The notes under the pieces were generated by a model. The model was given only the letters and a program-made list of their open reading frames with translations, was not told where the DNA came from and ran no database searches. A DNA stretch of 64,000 nucleotides. Source: JAHJTW01 sp964545545. GTDB lineage: Bacteria; Krumholzibacteriota; Krumholzibacteriia; LZORAL124-64-63. The DNA lies in contig CAZJGK010000002.1 of the NCBI GenBank assembly GCA_964545545.1, positions 1 to 64,000 on the forward strand. The letters run 5' to 3'. Shown here in pieces: positions 47,373 through 56,861 of the stretch. The position numbers were made by a program, and so were the translations under genes. Position 1 is the stretch's first letter. Each line of letters opens with the position of its first letter.

Positions 47373-48734
47373 ATGGATATCCGCGTACCAGAAGTCAGCG
47401 ACGGCGTCACCAAGGGCACGATCATCTCCCTGGCCGTGACCACCGGCGACAAGATCGAGGCCGACCAGACGTTGTTGGAAATGGAGACCGACAAGGCCGT
47501 GGTGGCGATCCCTGCGCCCTTTGCCGGGACCATCGGCGAGATCAAGGTCGCCGAGGGGGACGAAGTGGCCATCGGCCAGGTGATCATGACGGCCGAGCCA
47601 ACGGCCTCGCCGGCCGGCGAGGCCTCTTCAACTCCCGCTGCCGAACCTGCTGCAGCGCCCGAGCCCACGCCGGCCAAACCAGAGCCCGAACCGAAGACTG
47701 AACCGGAACAACCCACCGCTGCCGCGCCTGCAGCCGCAAAAAGCGAGGTTCCGGTTATACAAGAGCAGATCGACAAGGTCGACCTTCAGACCAACCGCAC
47801 CGGCGATCTGGTGGCCCCGGCCGCCCCCTCGGTCAGGCGGTTGGCCAGGGAACTCGGCGTGGACATCTATCAGGTCCAGGGCACCGGCCCCGGCGGCCGG
47901 CTCAGCGAAGAGGACGTGCGCGGATTCGTACGCGAAACCATGCAGCGGATCACCGGCGGCGGCCCGCACCCCTCGGTGACGGGAGAATTCCCCGGCCTGC
48001 ACGCCCAACGCCCCCTGCCCGATTTCACACGCTGGGGTCCGGTGCACACCGAACCGTTGTCGCGCATCCGACAGATCACCGCCGACGCCATGGGGTACGC
48101 CTGGTCCACCATCCCGATGGTCACCCAGGACGACCGTGCGGACGTCACCGAAGTGGATGCGTTCCGCCATAACTTCAACCGCACGGCCTCGCCGGAAGCC
48201 AAACTGACGATGACGGCCATCCTGCTGAAGGTTTGCGCCGCGGCCCTCGGTGCATTTCCGCGCTGCAACAGCAGCCTCGATCTGGCCCACCAGGAACTGA
48301 TCTTCAAGGATCATGTCCATATCGGCGTGGCCGTGGACACTCCGGGCGGACTGCTGGTGCCGGTGATCCGTGACGCCGATCACAAGGGCATTGAAACCCT
48401 GGCCACGGAGCTCAACGATCTGGCCGCCCGGACCCGCGATCGCAAGCTCACTCCCGCCGAGATGGAAGGCGGCACCTTCACCATCAGCAACCTGGGCGGC
48501 ATCGGCGGCACGGCGTTTTCGCCCATCGTCTATGCCCCTCAGGTGGCCATCCTGGGCGTTTCCCGGGCGGACATGCGCCCAACCTGGAACGGCGCGGAGT
48601 TCACCCCCCGCCTCGTGATGCCGCTGTCGTTGACCTACGATCACCGCGTCATCGACGGCGCGGACGGGGCCCGCTTCCTGCGTTGGATCTGCGCGGCCCT
48701 GGAACAACCCCTCAATCTCGTGATGAAGGGATAA
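47373..48734 (+). CDS. aceF: Pyruvate dehydrogenase E2, dihydrolipoamide acetyltransferase
   Basis: 453 residues. A single lipoyl domain with the acceptor lysine in METDKAVVAI (Lys41), an Ala/Pro/Glu-rich linker (about 80-130), the peripheral-subunit-binding domain (PSVRRLARELGVDIYQVQGT), and the catalytic domain ending in YDHRVIDGADGARF (His about 424). E. coli AceF has three lipoyl domains; one is common elsewhere. AAAAGGA precedes the ATG. The stop is 4 nt before lpd. Confidence 0.96.
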   Translation: MDIRVPEVSDGVTKGTIISLAVTTGDKIEADQTLLEMETDKAVVAIPAPFAGTIGEIKVAEGDEVAIGQVIMTAEPTASPAGEASSTPAAEPAAAPEPTPAKPEPEPKTEPEQPTAAAPAAAKSEVPVIQEQIDKVDLQTNRTGDLVAPAAPSVRRLARELGVDIYQVQGTGPGGRLSEEDVRGFVRETMQRITGGGPHPSVTGEFPGLHAQRPLPDFTRWGPVHTEPLSRIRQITADAMGYAWSTIPMVTQDDRADVTEVDAFRHNFNRTASPEAKLTMTAILLKVCAAALGAFPRCNSSLDLAHQELIFKDHVHIGVAVDTPGGLLVPVIRDADHKGIETLATELNDLAARTRDRKLTPAEMEGGTFTISNLGGIGGTAFSPIVYAPQVAILGVSRADMRPTWNGAEFTPRLVMPLSLTYDHRVIDGADGARFLRWICAALEQPLNLVMKG

Positions 48735-48738
48735 CAGC

Positions 48739-50139
48739 ATGGCAGAGTCGGTCGTCATTCCCGCCCAGGCGCAGTTGGTCGTCATCGGCGGCGGTCCCGG
48801 CGGATACCACGCGGCCTTCAAGGCCGCCGATCTGGGCCTTGAGGTCACGCTCATAGATCCCGCCGAAAATCCCGGCGGCGTCTGCCTGTACCGGGGCTGC
48901 ATACCCAGCAAAGCCCTGCTGCACGTGGCCAAGCTGGTCACCGAGGCCTCCGAAGCCGCCGACATTGGCGTGAAATTCGCCGCCCCCGCCATAGACATCG
49001 ACCGCGTGCGCGCCTGGAAAAACGAGGTCATCGACAAGCTGACCGGAAGCCTGGGCACGGCGGCCAAGCAGAAGAAAATCACCCATGTGCGCGGCACCGC
49101 CAAGCTGACCGGATCCCATACCCTCCAGGTCGCGGCGGTCGACGGCACCCAGGGCGCCCTGGAGTTCGAGCAGGCCATTCTGGCCACGGGTTCGGCGCCC
49201 ATCATGCTGCCCGGTGTGAAAGCCGGCGGGCGCATCATGGATTCCACCGGAGCGCTGGACCTGGAGGATGTTCCCGCCTCCCTGCTCGTCGTCGGCGGCG
49301 GCTACATCGGTCTGGAGCTGGGTTCGGCCTACGCCGCCCTGGGCAGCACCGTTTCGGTGGTCGAGATGACGCCCGGCCTTTTGCCCGGCTGCGACCGCGA
49401 TCTCGTGTCGGTGCTCAAGCGCAGGCTCGACAAGAAGTTTGCCTCCATCATGCTGAACACCAAGGTGGCTGCCATCAAGGAAGGCAAAAAGGGCGTGGAG
49501 GTTACCTTCGAGGCCAAAAAAGGCTCCCACACCGAATCTTTCAGCAAGGTGCTGATCGCCATCGGGCGACGGCCCAACACCCGCGACCTGGGTCTGGAAA
49601 CAGCCGGCATCACCCTGGACGAACAGGGGTTCGTCGTGGTGGACGCCCAGCGGCGCACGGCCCAGCGGCACATCTTCGCCATCGGGGACATCGCCGGCCA
49701 GCCCATGCTGGCGCACAAGGCCTACCGCGAAGGCGATGTGGCCGCGTCCGCAGCCGCCGGCGGCAAGGATGTTTATGATCCCCGCGCCATTCCCGCCGTC
49801 GTGTTCACGGACCCGGAAATCGCCTGGTGTGGTGTGACCGAAACCGAAGCCCGTGACCGGGGTCTTGAGGTCAAAACCGCCAAGATGCCCTGGCGGGGCA
49901 ACGGCCGCACCCTGACCCTGGGCCGCGACGACGGCCTCACCAAGATCATCACCGATCCTGAATCGGGATCCGTGCTGGGCCTCGCCATGGCCGGTCCCGG
50001 GGCGGGTGAGCTCATTGCCGAAGGGGTCCTGGCGCTGGAAATGGCCGCCACCGGCGAAGATCTGCGGCAAACGATCCATCCCCACCCGACCCTGTCGGAG
50101 ACCATCTACGAGGCGGCCCAGATGTTGTTCAAGGGATGA
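48739..50139 (+). CDS. lpd: Dihydrolipoamide dehydrogenase (E3)
   Basis: 466 residues. FAD-binding VIGGGPGGYHAAFKAADLG, the redox disulfide GGVCLYRGCIPSKAL (Cys about 50 and 55), NAD-binding VVGGGYIGLELGSAYAALG, FAIGDIAGQPMLAHKA, and the C-terminal active-site HPHPTLSE. Reoxidises the lipoyl arm with NAD+. Completes the PDH complex; AAGGGA lies inside the aceF end. Confidence 0.97.
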   Translation: MAESVVIPAQAQLVVIGGGPGGYHAAFKAADLGLEVTLIDPAENPGGVCLYRGCIPSKALLHVAKLVTEASEAADIGVKFAAPAIDIDRVRAWKNEVIDKLTGSLGTAAKQKKITHVRGTAKLTGSHTLQVAAVDGTQGALEFEQAILATGSAPIMLPGVKAGGRIMDSTGALDLEDVPASLLVVGGGYIGLELGSAYAALGSTVSVVEMTPGLLPGCDRDLVSVLKRRLDKKFASIMLNTKVAAIKEGKKGVEVTFEAKKGSHTESFSKVLIAIGRRPNTRDLGLETAGITLDEQGFVVVDAQRRTAQRHIFAIGDIAGQPMLAHKAYREGDVAASAAAGGKDVYDPRAIPAVVFTDPEIAWCGVTETEARDRGLEVKTAKMPWRGNGRTLTLGRDDGLTKIITDPESGSVLGLAMAGPGAGELIAEGVLALEMAATGEDLRQTIHPHPTLSETIYEAAQMLFKG

Positions 50140-50180
50140 CGCGGCAAATCTTCGCGTTCATGCCGTCAGGGAGATGAAAC

Positions 50181-50879
50181 ATGGGAACTCCCGCGTTGAG
50201 CATGCGTCAGGTCGGGATGATTTTTCCCCAACCGGGCAATCCCGGGCGCCGGGTCCTGACGGACATTGACCTGGACCTTGAAAAAGGCTGCTCCTTGGCC
50301 CTGGCCGGACGCAGCGGCAGCGGCAAGACCACGTTGCTGCACCTGGCCGCCGGCATCGCCGTTCCCACCAGCGGCCGGGTCTGCATCGGGGGCCGCGACC
50401 TGGCCGACATGGGCGAAGCCGCGCGCTCGCACCTGCGGCAACAGGTCGTCGGACTCATCTTCCAGTTCTTCCACCTGCTGCCCCACCTGAATGTGACCGA
50501 GAACGTGGCTCTTGCCGGGTGGATTGCCGGCCGCCAAGGCCGGGAGCTGGACCGGCGTGTGAGCGCCCTGCTCGACATGGTGGGTCTCCATGAGCGCAGG
50601 CATGACCCGGTCGCCCAACTCAGCGGCGGTGAACAGCAACGCGTGGCCATCTGTCGCGCCCTGGTCAACAATCCGAGTCTGTTGCTGGCCGATGAGCCCA
50701 CCGGCAGCCTGGACGACCGGACCGGCGCCGAAATCCTCGCTCTGTTGCTCGATCTGAGCCGCCGGGAAGACTGCGCCCTCCTGCTTGTCACCCACAGCCG
50801 GGAACTGGCCGCCCTCACCGGCAAACGCCTGTTGTTGCATGACGGCCACCTGGTTGCCGACCAGGACGACCAGCGGTGA
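50181..50879 (+). CDS. ABC transporter ATPase, LolD/YbbA-like
   Basis: 232 residues. Walker A GRSGSGKTTLLHL, Q-loop region, signature QLSGGEQQRVAICRAL, Walker B LLLADEPTGSLDD and the H-loop VTHSRELAALTG. The sequence type is MacB/LolD/YbbA, which power FtsX-fold mechanotransmission pumps. ATG at 50181 with GGGAGA; overlaps the permease by 4 nt. Only 41 bp after lpd, so possibly transcribed with PDH. Confidence 0.94.
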   Translation: MGTPALSMRQVGMIFPQPGNPGRRVLTDIDLDLEKGCSLALAGRSGSGKTTLLHLAAGIAVPTSGRVCIGGRDLADMGEAARSHLRQQVVGLIFQFFHLLPHLNVTENVALAGWIAGRQGRELDRRVSALLDMVGLHERRHDPVAQLSGGEQQRVAICRALVNNPSLLLADEPTGSLDDRTGAEILALLLDLSRREDCALLLVTHSRELAALTGKRLLLHDGHLVADQDDQR

Positions 50880-53443
50880 TCCACGCGATCCTGTTCAACC
50901 TGCGGGGGTTGGTGCGTGATTCCCGCACCCTGCTGATTCTGACCGTGATCGGTGTGGGTCTGGGCGTGGGCTCGGTGGTGGCCATCCAGACCCTCAACGA
51001 GGGCTCCCTGAGCGCGTTCAGCGGCAGTGTCCAGGCCGTCAGCGGACAGGCCGACCTGACCGTTCTCGGCACGACCCCCACCCTCCCGGCCGCCTTGCTG
51101 CCCCGGGTTCTCGCCGACCCGGCGGTCCTGCACGCCTGGCCCCTGTGCCGCGTCGATGCCGCCCTGCACGGCCACCCGGAAACATTGCTGCAGATCGTGG
51201 GCTTCGACGTGTTCGCCCCGGTCAAGTATCCCCTGCAGCAACAACTCCGCGGCTCGGATTCAAGCCACCCCCGCGACCTGGTCGCCGCCGCCATGGCCGT
51301 CCCCGGCTGGGTGGCTGTCACCCCGGCCTTTGCCCGGCAGCACAGCCTTGCCGTGGGCGACACCTTCACCGTCAGCAGCGGCAGCCGCCTGGCGCGGTTG
51401 ACCGTCGGGGCACTGGTGGATTTTCAGCGGTACGAACCCATGGCGCCGGTCAATCTGGCGGTGATGGACATCGCGCAGGTGCAGGCCCTGTTGACCCGGC
51501 CCGATTCCATCCACCAGATCGACGTCGTGCTCAGACCCGGAAGCGATCCCGCCCGCGCGGCCGCCGGCCTGCGCCGCCGCCTCGGCCCCGGTGTCAACAT
51601 CCGCACACCGGAGCAGCGCGATCAGGACGCCGCCGATCTGCTGGCCGCCTTCCGCCTGAACCTGACCTCCCTCAGCCTGATCAGCGTTTTTGTGGGCTTG
51701 TTCCTGGTGACTACCAGCGTGCAGGCTTCCCTGGTTCGCCGCCGCCGGGAATTCGGCGTGCTGCGCACCCTGGGCATGAGCCCCGGCCGTATCCTGGTCC
51801 TGATTCTCACCGAGGCGGAGTTCCTCGGCCTGTTGGGCGTCATGGTGGGTATTCCGGCCGGTTTCCGCATTGCCCAGGCCAACCTCCACGCCATCAGCGG
51901 GACTCTGACCAGCATCTATGTGCTCGAGGGTATTTCCCACCTGGCCCTCGGCGGGAGGGTCATCATCACCGGCGCCATGGTTGGCCTCATGGGCGCCCTG
52001 GCCGGGGCCTTGTTGCCGGCGCTGGACATGTCCACGCGTGCGGTGGCGGACCTACTCTCCCCCCTGACGCCCCACCGCCGGGCCGGCAGGTACGCCGGCA
52101 GGCTGGCCATAATTGCAGGGGTTCTCATCCTGGGCGTCCTGGGCTGGTGCCGCGTGTGGGGCACCGGCAATCGTTATGCCGGATTCATCCTGGGACTGTT
52201 CATGTTGATCTGTCTGCCCCTGCTGGTGCCTCTGGTGTTGCGGACCGTTGGCCGCCTCTGCCGGCCTCACGGTACTGGGCTGCAGTTGAGTCTGCGCAAC
52301 CTGACCATACGGCTGGGAACCAGCAGCTTCGCCGTGGCCGCCCTGGCCGTGACCATCAGCATGATGATCGGCGTCACGCTGTTGATCGGCAGCTTCCGCC
52401 AGACCCTGGTGACCTGGCTGGATGTGACCATGCGCGCCGACGTCTACGTGACCACCGAGTCCTGGGTGCGCGCCGGCAACGAAGCCCTTCTCGACAGCAC
52501 GGTCGTTTCCGGCCTCGCTGCGGTCCCGGGCGTGGCAGCCCTGGAAACCCAGCGCCGATTGCCGGTGCACACGACCGATGGCCTGCAGAATATCTGGCTC
52601 AGCGGCGTCTCCTTTTCGAACTCGCCCACCGTCCCGCTCGCCTCGCGGCTGCCCTTGTACCGGGGGGACCCCGCAACCGTGGCCGCGCAGCTGCTGGCCG
52701 GCGGCGTGGTGGTCATCGGCGAACCCCTGTTTCGCCGCACGGGCCTGGACATCGGGGACACTCTTGATCTGGCGGGACCCCACGGCGCCATAGGACTGCC
52801 CATTGCCGGCATTGCCTTCGACTACACGAGCGAAGGCGGCACGGCTTTTACCAACCTCAAGACCTTCACCCGCTATTTCGGGGCCTCGGCCCCCAACAAC
52901 GCCGCCCTGTTCCTCGCTCCGGACACCGACCCCCAGCTTGTGCTGCGAAACCTCAAGGACAAGTACCGGAACAGTTCCCTGGTGCTGCGCGGCAACCGTG
53001 AACTCAAGCAGCGGGTGCTGGATATTTTCGATCAGACGTTTGCCGTCACCCGCACCCTGCAGACCATGGCCCTGTTGATCGCCGTCTGTGGCCTGGCCCT
53101 CACCTTGTTGATCCAGGCCCGGGAACGCGCCGGCGAGCTTGCCCTGCTGCGTGCGCTGGGGACAACGCGCGCGCGGATTGCCCGCCTGTTCATGCTCGAG
53201 GGTCTGTCCATGACCCTGCTGGGGCTGATCCTGGGCCTGGTGGGCGGATGCGGGCTGGCCGCCCTGCTGATCCTGGTGATCAACCGCGATTGGTTCGGCT
53301 GGACCATACGGCCCGCCCTGCCGCTCGGGGCCATCGCCGTGCAGATTTCCGTCATCCTGGGCGCGGCGTTGCTGGCAAGCCTGTATCCCGCCTGGAAGTC
53401 GGGACAGGTCTCGCCCGCCCGGCTCAGCCGGGATGATTTGTAG
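50876..53443 (+). CDS. ABC transporter permease with two FtsX domains, YbbP-like
   Basis: 855 residues. The first FtsX-type helix set is about 260-400 (LISVFVGLFLVTTSVQASLV, RRREFGVLRTLGMSPGRIL), and the second is at the C-terminus (LLIAVCGLALTLLIQARERA, GELALLRALGTTRARIARLF). A further central pair of helices and two periplasmic domains are present. This single-chain, double-FtsX layout matches E. coli YbbP. Moves or releases a lipid-linked or hydrophobic substrate in the envelope (family inference). GTG start overlapping the ATPase stop. Confidence 0.9.
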   Translation: MIHAILFNLRGLVRDSRTLLILTVIGVGLGVGSVVAIQTLNEGSLSAFSGSVQAVSGQADLTVLGTTPTLPAALLPRVLADPAVLHAWPLCRVDAALHGHPETLLQIVGFDVFAPVKYPLQQQLRGSDSSHPRDLVAAAMAVPGWVAVTPAFARQHSLAVGDTFTVSSGSRLARLTVGALVDFQRYEPMAPVNLAVMDIAQVQALLTRPDSIHQIDVVLRPGSDPARAAAGLRRRLGPGVNIRTPEQRDQDAADLLAAFRLNLTSLSLISVFVGLFLVTTSVQASLVRRRREFGVLRTLGMSPGRILVLILTEAEFLGLLGVMVGIPAGFRIAQANLHAISGTLTSIYVLEGISHLALGGRVIITGAMVGLMGALAGALLPALDMSTRAVADLLSPLTPHRRAGRYAGRLAIIAGVLILGVLGWCRVWGTGNRYAGFILGLFMLICLPLLVPLVLRTVGRLCRPHGTGLQLSLRNLTIRLGTSSFAVAALAVTISMMIGVTLLIGSFRQTLVTWLDVTMRADVYVTTESWVRAGNEALLDSTVVSGLAAVPGVAALETQRRLPVHTTDGLQNIWLSGVSFSNSPTVPLASRLPLYRGDPATVAAQLLAGGVVVIGEPLFRRTGLDIGDTLDLAGPHGAIGLPIAGIAFDYTSEGGTAFTNLKTFTRYFGASAPNNAALFLAPDTDPQLVLRNLKDKYRNSSLVLRGNRELKQRVLDIFDQTFAVTRTLQTMALLIAVCGLALTLLIQARERAGELALLRALGTTRARIARLFMLEGLSMTLLGLILGLVGGCGLAALLILVINRDWFGWTIRPALPLGAIAVQISVILGAALLASLYPAWKSGQVSPARLSRDDL

Positions 53444-53451
53444 GAGTGATC

Positions 53452-54588
53452 GTGATCAAACGGACCATCATGCTCAGCGCCCTGATCCTGGCTCTGTCGG
53501 CCTCGGCCCAGACCCGCGATCCCTGGCAGACCGCGGACAACACCCATGTCTGGTCCTGGCCGCGGGATTTGTACGCCCATCGTGAATTCCGAACCGAATG
53601 GTGGTATTTCACCGGGCATTTGCAGCCCGTGGCCACCGAAACCGAACAGGCGGAACTCGGTTTCCAGCTCACCTTTTTCCGCCTGGGCATGATCCCTCCT
53701 GCCGAACCTTTACCCCGGGCGGAAATGGCCGCCCCCGGGGGCCTGATGGCCCACGCGGCCGTAACCGACTCTCGGTGGAAAACACATGTCTTCAGCGAAA
53801 CCTTGTGGCGGGAAACCCCGCTGCTGGCCGGTTGTGGCGCCCCGGGCGACAGCACTCTGGTGTGGTGCCGCGCCCCTGCAGGCACCGACGGCACCTGGCG
53901 TGTGACCTGGAATGGCCGCGCCTTTGGATTGCAGGCCACCGACACGGCCCAAGGGCTGGCCTACGACCTTGTCTGCCGCCCCCTGAAACCCGTGGTCCTG
54001 CACGGCGACAACGGCTTCAGCGCCAAGAACCGCGAAGGGAACGCCGGCAGCCTCTACGCCAGTTTCACCCGCATGGAAGTCACCGGTCATATCCTGCGCC
54101 GGGGCAAGATGATCGCCGTCAAGGGTCTTTGCTGGATGGATCGGGAGATGTTCACCAACAGTCTGGCCGCCGATCAGAAGGGGTGGGATTGGGTCAGCCT
54201 CCAGCTGGACGACGGCCGCGACCTCATGCTCTATCGTCTTTTCAAACCGGACGGCAGCACCGACCACGCCTCCGGAACCCTGGTGGACACGGACGGAGCC
54301 GCCACGCCGCTGGGCCCTGACGATTGGTCCCTGCTCCCGCTGGAAACCTGGCGCAGTCCCGTCACGGGCGCCGAGTACCCCATCCGTTGGCGTCTGCGCG
54401 CAAAAACCGCCCACCTGGATCTGATCCTGACGGCAACCGTGGCCGATCAGGAGAACCGCAGCCAACGCGCGGGCATGCATTACTGGGAAGGGGAAATCAC
54501 GGTGACCGGGGGCGTGCAGGGACCTCGCCTGGGCCTGGGATACATCGAGATGACGGGATACGGCAAGGACAGCCGCCCGCCGATCTAG
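53452..54588 (+). CDS. AttH/CrtC-like lipocalin, exported
   Basis: 378 residues. Signal peptide (1-20, ending SASA). The AttH/carotenoid 1,2-hydratase-like pattern is clear: FRTEWWYFTGHLQ at about 48-60, LGFQLTFFRLG, AHAAVTD, VKGLCWMDREMFTN (the W-x-D-x-E/Q motif), and GMHYWEGEITVTG. Two lipocalin-like halves. AttH partners att-type ABC transporters in other bacteria, as here with the two preceding genes. The GTG at 53452 has TAGGAG at 5 nt; a GTG at 53446 is less likely. Confidence 0.88.
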   Translation: MIKRTIMLSALILALSASAQTRDPWQTADNTHVWSWPRDLYAHREFRTEWWYFTGHLQPVATETEQAELGFQLTFFRLGMIPPAEPLPRAEMAAPGGLMAHAAVTDSRWKTHVFSETLWRETPLLAGCGAPGDSTLVWCRAPAGTDGTWRVTWNGRAFGLQATDTAQGLAYDLVCRPLKPVVLHGDNGFSAKNREGNAGSLYASFTRMEVTGHILRRGKMIAVKGLCWMDREMFTNSLAADQKGWDWVSLQLDDGRDLMLYRLFKPDGSTDHASGTLVDTDGAATPLGPDDWSLLPLETWRSPVTGAEYPIRWRLRAKTAHLDLILTATVADQENRSQRAGMHYWEGEITVTGGVQGPRLGLGYIEMTGYGKDSRPPI

Positions 54589-54598
54589 CCTTGATTAT

Positions 54599-56561
54599 TC
54601 ACTCTTCATACGCGGCCATGTCCACACCCTGGGGCAGATAACGAAGGCACCGGATCAGGGCCTTCTCGTCGGGATGAATGGCGTTTTCCGGCCCGTTGTC
54701 CAGCACCCCGAAACTGGAGATATACATCAGGTACCCAGCATCGGAGCACAGGGAATGATTGGCCGCGCCCAGCACGTGTCCCAACTCGTGCAGCGCCACT
54801 TCCTGGACCCCTTGGGCGACGCCGATATCCTCCCGGATATAAACTTCCATCTTTTGGGGAATCACATCCCCGATGAAGTGGTTCCCGGCCGGCAGGATGA
54901 TGGACGCCTCACCGTACTTGCCCGGGTTATTGGTCCCGAAACGGAAGACCACGTCCGCGCTCCCTGAATCCCCGGCCGTAACAAAGAAGACCTCATCCAT
55001 ATCCTCGTTCCAGATGGTCGGCGCAGTGCGACATAGTGCTCCCAGGTCCAAGCCGTGTTTGTTGACGTGGTCGGGGACGTAAACCGACAGCGGATAGTGG
55101 TCCCACTTGTTGAACAACGTATTGGGTCGCTCGCTGGTTGGGTTCCGCGTCTTGGTCATGGTGCGGACATAGGTCAGGAAGCTGTCGCCGTATTCACTGC
55201 AGGCGGGGTCCACTCCCCGGTTGGGAATCAACGTAATATCCAGGTTCTGCCAAGCGCCGTTCAGAAGTTGATCCGGGGCATAATCGTACCAGGCTCCCGG
55301 CGCCACATCCCGGGATAAAGTCCGGACATGCACCACCGCGCCACCCCACAGGGAATACCCGCTGAAAGCCCCCTGGTCATCCGTAAAAACCCGCAGGGGA
55401 TCCCCGGTCATGCCCTCGTAACTGATCTCCACCGGAATGCCCGCCAAGGGAAGGCCATGGGTATCAATCACGGTCCCGCTTACCCGATAGCCCTGGTGGA
55501 CCGTAACAACCACCGAGTCCCTGACAGGAGACATTCGGTCCTGGAGGTCACGGCCCCGGACCGTAAACCGGTACGGAAGGCCAGGGACCAGCCCCGCCTC
55601 CGGGCCATAGCTTTCCCGGTACCGGAAATCCGGCCCCAAGGGACTGTAGGTGCCCAGTTCCCTGGCCTCAGCCCAATCCGGATCCTCCCCGGCATTTTCC
55701 CCAATTGCCAGGACCAGATATTCCTTGATGGGCACCATCACATTGTCCAGGGACTGCCAGGCAACGTCCACCTGCCCCGGCACCAGCCCGTTGTCGACTG
55801 CCAGGCCTTCAACGGCCAGGGGCTGCGGCGACAGATAATCTCCACGGAAAACCAAGGAAAACCAGGCGGCCAATTGCCCTGTAGGGGTTGGGTTGTGGGG
55901 CAACGCCCAGCTAGGATCGGGCAACCAGGTCAGTTGGTATGAACCGGGCGGCATTCCATACAGCGTGGCGTCCCCCCGGCCCGAGCGCAGCGTCCCTTGC
56001 GGGTCAANNNNNNNNNNNNNNNNNNNNNNNNNNNNNNNNNNNNNNNNNNNNNNNNNNNNNNNNNNNNNNNNNNNNNNNNNNNNNNNNNNNNNNNNNNNNN
56101 NNNNNNNCGAAAGACCAGGGCGCAGGCAGGCCCTCCGGCTCGATCAGGACAGTCACCCGGCCCTTGTTGTCGTGGGGAATTTCGTAGGTTCCCTCCAGGT
56201 CAATGGTCTGGCCGGCCAATACCTGAATCCGCAAGGTGTCCGGCTGGGGACTGATCCAGCCGGGCAAATCACTCCACATGAAAAGATGCTCCCCCGGGGG
56301 CAGGTCATGCAGAAGACTGTCGCCATAACCAACGGCCACCAGCTGGTCCGGCCGGATCATGGTCCAGGGCGCCCCCAAACCGGCCGGCAGGCAGGTGATA
56401 TCAAGGGACCCCGTGGTTACGGTTCCGGTCCCCGGGACCGCCGGGTCACCGCCGCATCCGGACAACATCGACGATATCACCAGGGCAACCATCACCCCTG
56501 CAAGAAGCGTCCGCCGGGACTGGCCAGCATGCCGCCCGCCCCCCGGCTCACAACTATTCAT
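54599..56561 (-). CDS. Secreted metzincin metalloprotease lipoprotein, split by an assembly gap
   Basis: N-terminal part 56108-56561, C-terminal part 54599-56007. Deleting the 100 N leaves one continuous frame of 620 residues. Lipobox MLSGC near residue 36; two APW-type modules (about 45-225, the second across the gap); an FN3-like domain; a carboxypeptidase-regulatory-like domain (YRVSGTVIDTHGLPLAGIPV). A zinc protease domain follows with HELGHVLGAANH and a Met-turn (YLMY), the metzincin HExxHxxGxxH pattern. Start at the ATG at 56561, with GGAGG 12 nt upstream. Likely surface-anchored, degrading external protein. Confidence 0.82.
55838..56163 (-). repeat. APW-type module, copy 2 in the metalloprotease (across the gap)
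   Basis: GRVTVLIEPEGLPAPWSF on one side of the N run and DPQGTLRSGRGDATLYGMPP, then GSYQLTW and FRGDY on the other. Together they make one module of the same pattern and length as the others. Confidence 0.65.
56008..56107. other. Assembly gap (100 N)
   Basis: Exactly 100 N, the conventional placeholder for a gap of unknown size, inside the metalloprotease gene. The real missing length may be zero: see findings. Confidence 0.95.
56178..56412 (-). repeat. APW-type module, copy 1 in the metalloprotease
   Basis: Encodes GSLDITCLPAGLGAPWTMI ... GDSLLHDLPPGEHLFMW ... PGWISPQPDTL ... LEGTYEI, matching the two modules of the S8 protease at 39161-39625. Confidence 0.7.
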
Positions 56562-56861
56562 AAAACCGCGCCGCCTCCGTCACACAACCCGTTTTTCTCC
56601 GAGTCCCCATGCTCGACACGCAGGTATAGCATACTAAAATTGGGCAGCGGGGGGTAGGCCAAGGCGTCGCAAAAACGCCGCCCACAAGACAGGCGTAAGC
56701 GGATTTGACCCTGGAAGACCGGCTCGGGGGTTGGCTGTTGGGATATTGTGGTGTACCTTGGAGCTACACAACTCCGGTCAGGAGGTTTTCAGCGCGCCCC
56801 TGCCCGTACCAGATCTTCATCAAAACCCGGAATCCGTCCACCGGAACCAAGGAAGGTTGCC

